Shown: piece by piece, positions 4,947-7,693 of the stretch | How the letters are laid out: each line of letters starts with the position of its first letter | How positions within the stretch are numbered: position 1 is the stretch's first letter | Assembly: GCA_003219345.1 (NCBI GenBank) | Contig: QHOP01000320.1 | Span: 1 to 7,693, forward strand | Direction of reading: 5' to 3' | DNA: 7,693 nt | DNA from: Verrucomicrobiota bacterium | GTDB taxonomy: Bacteria; Verrucomicrobiota; Verrucomicrobiia; Limisphaerales; AV2 | The notes under the pieces: model-generated | What the model was told of the DNA's origin: nothing | Database searches by the model: none | Seen by the model: only the letters and a program-made list of their open reading frames with translations | Translations under genes and position numbers: made by a program

Positions 4947-6215
4947 CTACGACCGGCCCGCCTTGACGTCGTAGCACCAGAGCACGCCGTGGTCCCGGAT
5001 GTAAAGCCGGCCGTTGGCCACCACAGGATAGGCCCAGGCCTTCTCCATCTCGTTGGCATGCTTCGGTTGGTCCGGCGGCGTGAAACGTCCTCTCTGACGA
5101 TACGACTCCGGTCCGGGCTCGACCAGCGCCACCTCCCCGTTTTCGCCGTGGAGATAAAGACGACCGTCGGCATAGCAAAGCGACGCCGCGCCCAGCGCGC
5201 GGTCTTCCCACTTCACCTGGCCCGTGGCGAACTCGGCGCAGAGCAGTGCCTCAGCAGTCGTGCCATACAGAAAATCCCCGATTTTCACCGCGCCGCCAAT
5301 TGCCGTGGGAAATTTCGATTCGAAATAAACCTGCTCCGGCTCGACGCTTCCACCGTTGACCTTCAGTTTGACAACACCGCCGCCGGTGCCGGCCGCAGCG
5401 CTGTAGATGTAACCGTCGCTGGTGAGCGGGGTCGGGATGTTTGCGCCGTAACGGCTCACCGGTTTCCCGTAACGCCACAGAAACCTGCCCGTCTTCGCCT
5501 CCGCGCCCACGAGGCCCTTTTGCAGGAGTTGAACGTATTGCTTCACGCCGCCAACCTCGACGATAATGGCGGAAGCGTAGGCGGCTTCGTCGCCTTCCGG
5601 CAGCGCGCGCTTCCAAATGACCTCTCCCGTGTTCTTGTTCAACGCGAGCAGCGTGGCCGTGCTGCCGCCCGGCGTGCACAAGAGCGAGTCGCCATCAATC
5701 AACGGCGATTCGGAGTACGCCCAATTGCCGGGCTTGCCGCCGAAGTCAGTTCGGAGATTTTTTTGCCAGCGCACCTTGCCCGTGTCGAACTCAACGCAGG
5801 CCAGATCGCCATCCGAGCCGAGGGCATAGAGGAACTCACCCTCAACCGTCGGCGTGGAGCGGGCGGCGGGAAAATTCGGCTGTTGCTGCGGATTTCCCAC
5901 CTTGCCGAGGCGCGTCTGCCAAACCCGTTTGCCGTCCTTGACCTCGAGCGCCTGAACGAACTCATTGTCCAGCCCGTCATTGCCGAGCAGGTAAAGCCGC
6001 TCGCCAACCACAGCGGGCGTCGCGTAACCGCGGCCGGCAGCCGTTACTTTCCAAAGCAGTTTCGGTCCGTCCTTAGGCCATTCCTTGAGCAGGCCGGTTT
6101 CCCGGGAAATTCCGTTTCGCTGCGGCCCGCGCCATTGCGGCCAGTCATTGGCGGCGACCGACAGTGCGGTGGACAACACGAGAAGACCACGAATTCCAAA
6201 TGAGCATTTTTTCAT
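4947..6215 (-). CDS. Exported PQQ-like beta-propeller protein
   Basis: A 422-residue secreted protein with PQQ-enzyme-like repeats. The N-terminus MKKCSFGIRGLLVLSTALSVAA (1-22) is a signal peptide, followed by DWPQWRGPQRNGIS (24-37), a motif I know from exported Planctomycete and Verrucomicrobial propeller proteins. Blade motifs of the type G-x-x-x-W recur about every 45-50 residues, with Trp at 55, 99, 150, 201, 247 and 336 (for example GKVRW, GEVIW, GQVKW), which supports a 7-8 blade propeller. No cytochrome domain and no recognisable PQQ-dehydrogenase active-site module is present, so it is probably a binding or scaffold protein, not a quinoprotein dehydrogenase. The ATG at 6215 is chosen over the upstream ATG at 6251 because it places the signal peptide at the very N-terminus. 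It lies 72 bp downstream of the alpha/beta hydrolase on the same strand, probably the last gene of that transcript. Ligand and role are unknown. Confidence 0.92.
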   Translation of the reverse strand: MKKCSFGIRGLLVLSTALSVAANDWPQWRGPQRNGISRETGLLKEWPKDGPKLLWKVTAAGRGYATPAVVGERLYLLGNDGLDNEFVQALEVKDGKRVWQTRLGKVGNPQQQPNFPAARSTPTVEGEFLYALGSDGDLACVEFDTGKVRWQKNLRTDFGGKPGNWAYSESPLIDGDSLLCTPGGSTATLLALNKNTGEVIWKRALPEGDEAAYASAIIVEVGGVKQYVQLLQKGLVGAEAKTGRFLWRYGKPVSRYGANIPTPLTSDGYIYSAAAGTGGGVVKLKVNGGSVEPEQVYFESKFPTAIGGAVKIGDFLYGTTAEALLCAEFATGQVKWEDRALGAASLCYADGRLYLHGENGEVALVEPGPESYRQRGRFTPPDQPKHANEMEKAWAYPVVANGRLYIRDHGVLWCYDVKAGRS

Positions 6216-6287
6216 ACCGATGGATGTTTGTTGGCGAATAATTCCAGACATGGAACCATAGAAAAATATGGAATACCAGCGCAGGGT

Positions 6288-7172
6288 TCATTTCGCGATC
6301 AAATCAAACTTTCGCAGCAGGTCAGTGAGTGCGGCGTTGAACTCGGCGGGTTTCTCCAGCATGAGCCAGTGGCCTACGCCATCAATCGTGCGGTAGTCTG
6401 TCTTCGACGAAAGGGAACGGACGTAAGCTTTGTATTCATCGGTCCACATCGGATTTGGGGCGTTGATGATGAGCACGGGCACGGTCACCTTTTTCAAGTC
6501 CCAATCGGGTTGGTCCGCGCCGAACATCCCTTCCATCGCGCCGAGCATCACGTATTGCGGTGTGGTGAGAAGTTCGGACACCACACGGTCGCGCAAGGTC
6601 TCGGTGCCAGGAATGGGAAACAGGGTGCCCAGGAATTGCCTGGTGTGCTCGCGATACTCCGGTGCGCGAAACGGTGCGACGAATTGTTCGGCTTGTTCGG
6701 GCGCCATTTTGGGCCGGCGGAGGAACCCGTCCACGGCCACGAGCGCGGCGACTTTCTCCGGCGCTTGCTTGTAAATGCGGCAGATCACCGGCGCGCCCAT
6801 GCTGTGGCCGACGAGCGTGGCTTTGTCCACCTGCGCGTCGCGCATCACCGCCAACACCGCTTTGGCGAAGAAGTCCATGGTGTACTCGACGTGCGGCTTG
6901 TCGCTTTGGCCGTGGCCGGGCAGGTCCACGAGGATGAGCCGCGCGTGCCCGGCCAACTCCTGGACTTGCTCGCGCCAGAGACCGGCGTTGCCAGCCCAGC
7001 AGTGGACAAACACGATCGTGTGACTGCCTTTGCCTTCGATCAGGTAGTGGACTTGGTTCGTGCCGAAGGAGGCGAAGTGGGAATCGCTGGCGATGGCCGC
7101 ATACTGCGGGCCCGCCCAGCCGGAGAGCAGCAGAAACGTGCCGCTGAGGGCGGAAAAGCGTAGTTCATTCAT
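6288..7172 (-). CDS. Exported alpha/beta hydrolase
   Basis: A 294-residue alpha/beta-hydrolase-fold enzyme, likely an esterase or C-C/ester-bond hydrolase acting outside the cytoplasm. Residues 1-28 form a plausible signal peptide (hydrophobic SALSGTFLLLSGWAG, Ala-rich end). The fold signs are in order: HCWAGN oxyanion loop (57-62), LVDLPGHGQSDKP (81-93), nucleophile elbow GHSMG with Ser124, and the catalytic His268 in GVGHWLMLEKP. The acid is unclear: after strand PVLIINAP, where family members usually carry Asp, the sequence reads NPMWTDEY, so only the slightly later Asp is available. The ATG at 7172 is preferred. A TTG at 7187 overlaps the upstream stop codon (TTGA), so it is a coupled alternative that adds five residues. 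It stands between the Ig-like gene (11 bp gap) and the propeller gene, implying one transcript. Substrate unknown; a haloalkane- or epoxide-hydrolase-like activity cannot be told apart from an esterase. Confidence 0.9.
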   Translation of the reverse strand: MNELRFSALSGTFLLLSGWAGPQYAAIASDSHFASFGTNQVHYLIEGKGSHTIVFVHCWAGNAGLWREQVQELAGHARLILVDLPGHGQSDKPHVEYTMDFFAKAVLAVMRDAQVDKATLVGHSMGAPVICRIYKQAPEKVAALVAVDGFLRRPKMAPEQAEQFVAPFRAPEYREHTRQFLGTLFPIPGTETLRDRVVSELLTTPQYVMLGAMEGMFGADQPDWDLKKVTVPVLIINAPNPMWTDEYKAYVRSLSSKTDYRTIDGVGHWLMLEKPAEFNAALTDLLRKFDLIAK

Positions 7173-7183
7173 AGACGGTTTGT

Positions 7184-7693
7184 TCAAGGTTGAGCGACAG
7201 CGTGGTAGTAGCGATGAGGAACGGGATTCAAATCATATGCCGAAAGGTTCTTTACGCGGGATGGCGTTCCGAACGACGGGAGTTCAACCTCCTGGAAGAA
7301 AGACCAGACCATGGTTGTGGACGCCAGGTCATCGGCAAATTCGACGCGATATCGGCCATTTGGCGTGCCCCCAACACGCAAAGCGGAAAGGTCCGGCGCG
7401 ATTTCCAATCTCGCAGGCGCAGCGACCGTGACGGTCGCAGGCGGGCTTTCCGCCATGTCGAACGCGTTTTCGACCACCACGGTGATACGCTTCGCCAGGA
7501 TTTCAGTCGCGGGCAAGGTCAAGAATGGCGAAGTCGCCGACGGCAGGTTCGTACCGTCGCAACGCCATTGGTAACGCAAAGGAGCCGAACCAAGAGCGAT
7601 GGCCCTCAGCGTGACCAGTTCATCCAGTGAAATCGTCACCGCGGCGAGCGGTTGCGTGAGTCGCGGTGGCGCATTGGTCAAAGGATCGGACTG
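7184..7693 (-). CDS. Ig-like domain extracellular protein, C-terminal fragment
   Basis: Only the last 169 residues are in the window; the frame is open to the right edge, and a stop TGA lies at 7184-7186. Residues about 9-90 read as a bacterial Ig-like domain: PPRLTQPLA opening, RYQWRCDGTNLPSATSPFLTL with the core Trp43, and TVVVENAF...PPATVTV as final strands. The usual D-x-G-x-Y before the last strands is eroded (EILAKRI). Residues about 91-169 form a second, beta-rich part (GRYRVEFADDLASTTMVWSFF ... HRYYHAVAQP) of the kind that ends many large secreted Verrucomicrobial proteins (recalled, not checked). This suggests a large surface or secreted multi-domain protein whose catalytic or binding part lies outside the window. 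It is the first visible gene of the run leading into the hydrolase, which begins 11 bp past its stop (or overlaps it if the TTG start is used). Confidence 0.82.
   Translation of the reverse strand, partial: QSDPLTNAPPRLTQPLAAVTISLDELVTLRAIALGSAPLRYQWRCDGTNLPSATSPFLTLPATEILAKRITVVVENAFDMAESPPATVTVAAPARLEIAPDLSALRVGGTPNGRYRVEFADDLASTTMVWSFFQEVELPSFGTPSRVKNLSAYDLNPVPHRYYHAVAQP

Noticed and set aside
4989..6203. 404-codon plus-strand open frame
   Set aside because: It mirrors the beta-propeller gene, is rich in Arg/Ala as expected of an antisense frame, and has no family features.
6241..6274. Inverted repeat ATTCCA...TGGAAT with inner CCATA/TATGG between the hydrolase and the propeller gene as a terminator
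   Set aside because: The stems are short and AT-rich with mismatched spacing and no U-tract, so it is not a convincing terminator; the genes may well be cotranscribed.
6228..7163. 311-codon plus-strand open frame over the hydrolase
   Set aside because: It is the complement of the alpha/beta hydrolase, with His/Gly/Val-rich composition and no domain.
1..7693. CRISPR array, tRNA, rRNA, transposase or prophage genes
   Set aside because: No regularly spaced repeats, tRNA-like cloverleaf, rRNA-like stretch or transposase/integrase motifs were found on either strand.

Overview
The window looks like a chromosomal stretch of a GC-rich, Gram-negative soil or water bacterium. The best guess is Verrucomicrobiota (Pedosphaera/Limisphaerales-like). 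This rests on remembered family resemblance: an Ig-like extracellular protein with a Verrucomicrobial-style C-terminus, a DWPQWRGP-type secreted beta-propeller, weak or absent Shine-Dalgarno sites, and a small cysteine protein I associate with that group. No rRNA or other decisive marker is present.

Left block, minus strand, read right to left: a cytosolic Hanks-type Ser/Thr kinase (1571-2605), an N-carbamoylputrescine amidase gene (757-1570) whose ATG touches the kinase stop codon, and an RmlD-like NAD(P)-dependent sugar-nucleotide reductase (1-604) that runs off the left edge. The amidase is broken: the reading frame shifts at about position 1108, and the lost stretch contains the catalytic cysteine. 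The reductase carries an in-frame insert of about 24 residues made of consecutive short hairpins, like a REP-type element sitting inside a gene.

Centre: a divergent intergenic region (2606-2850) separates the kinase from an HU-family DNA-binding protein (2851-3138, +). It holds two strong dyads and a candidate promoter. HU ends at a textbook intrinsic terminator. A ketopantoate reductase-family gene (3273-4280, +) follows and overlaps, tail to tail by 17 bp, a small cysteine-bearing protein of unknown function (4264-4656, -).

Right block: a gene-free stretch (4657-4946) has a perfect 11-bp tandem duplication and a GAN trinucleotide purine tract. Next come three minus-strand genes, probably one transcript, read right to left: an Ig-like extracellular protein (7184-7693, N-terminus outside the window), an exported alpha/beta hydrolase (6288-7172) and an exported PQQ-like beta-propeller protein (4947-6215). 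All three look extracytoplasmic; a shared process is plausible but not shown.

I found no CRISPR array, tRNA, rRNA, transposase or complete novel multi-gene system. The most unusual items are the amidase deletion, the hairpin insert in the reductase gene, and the dyads between the kinase and HU.
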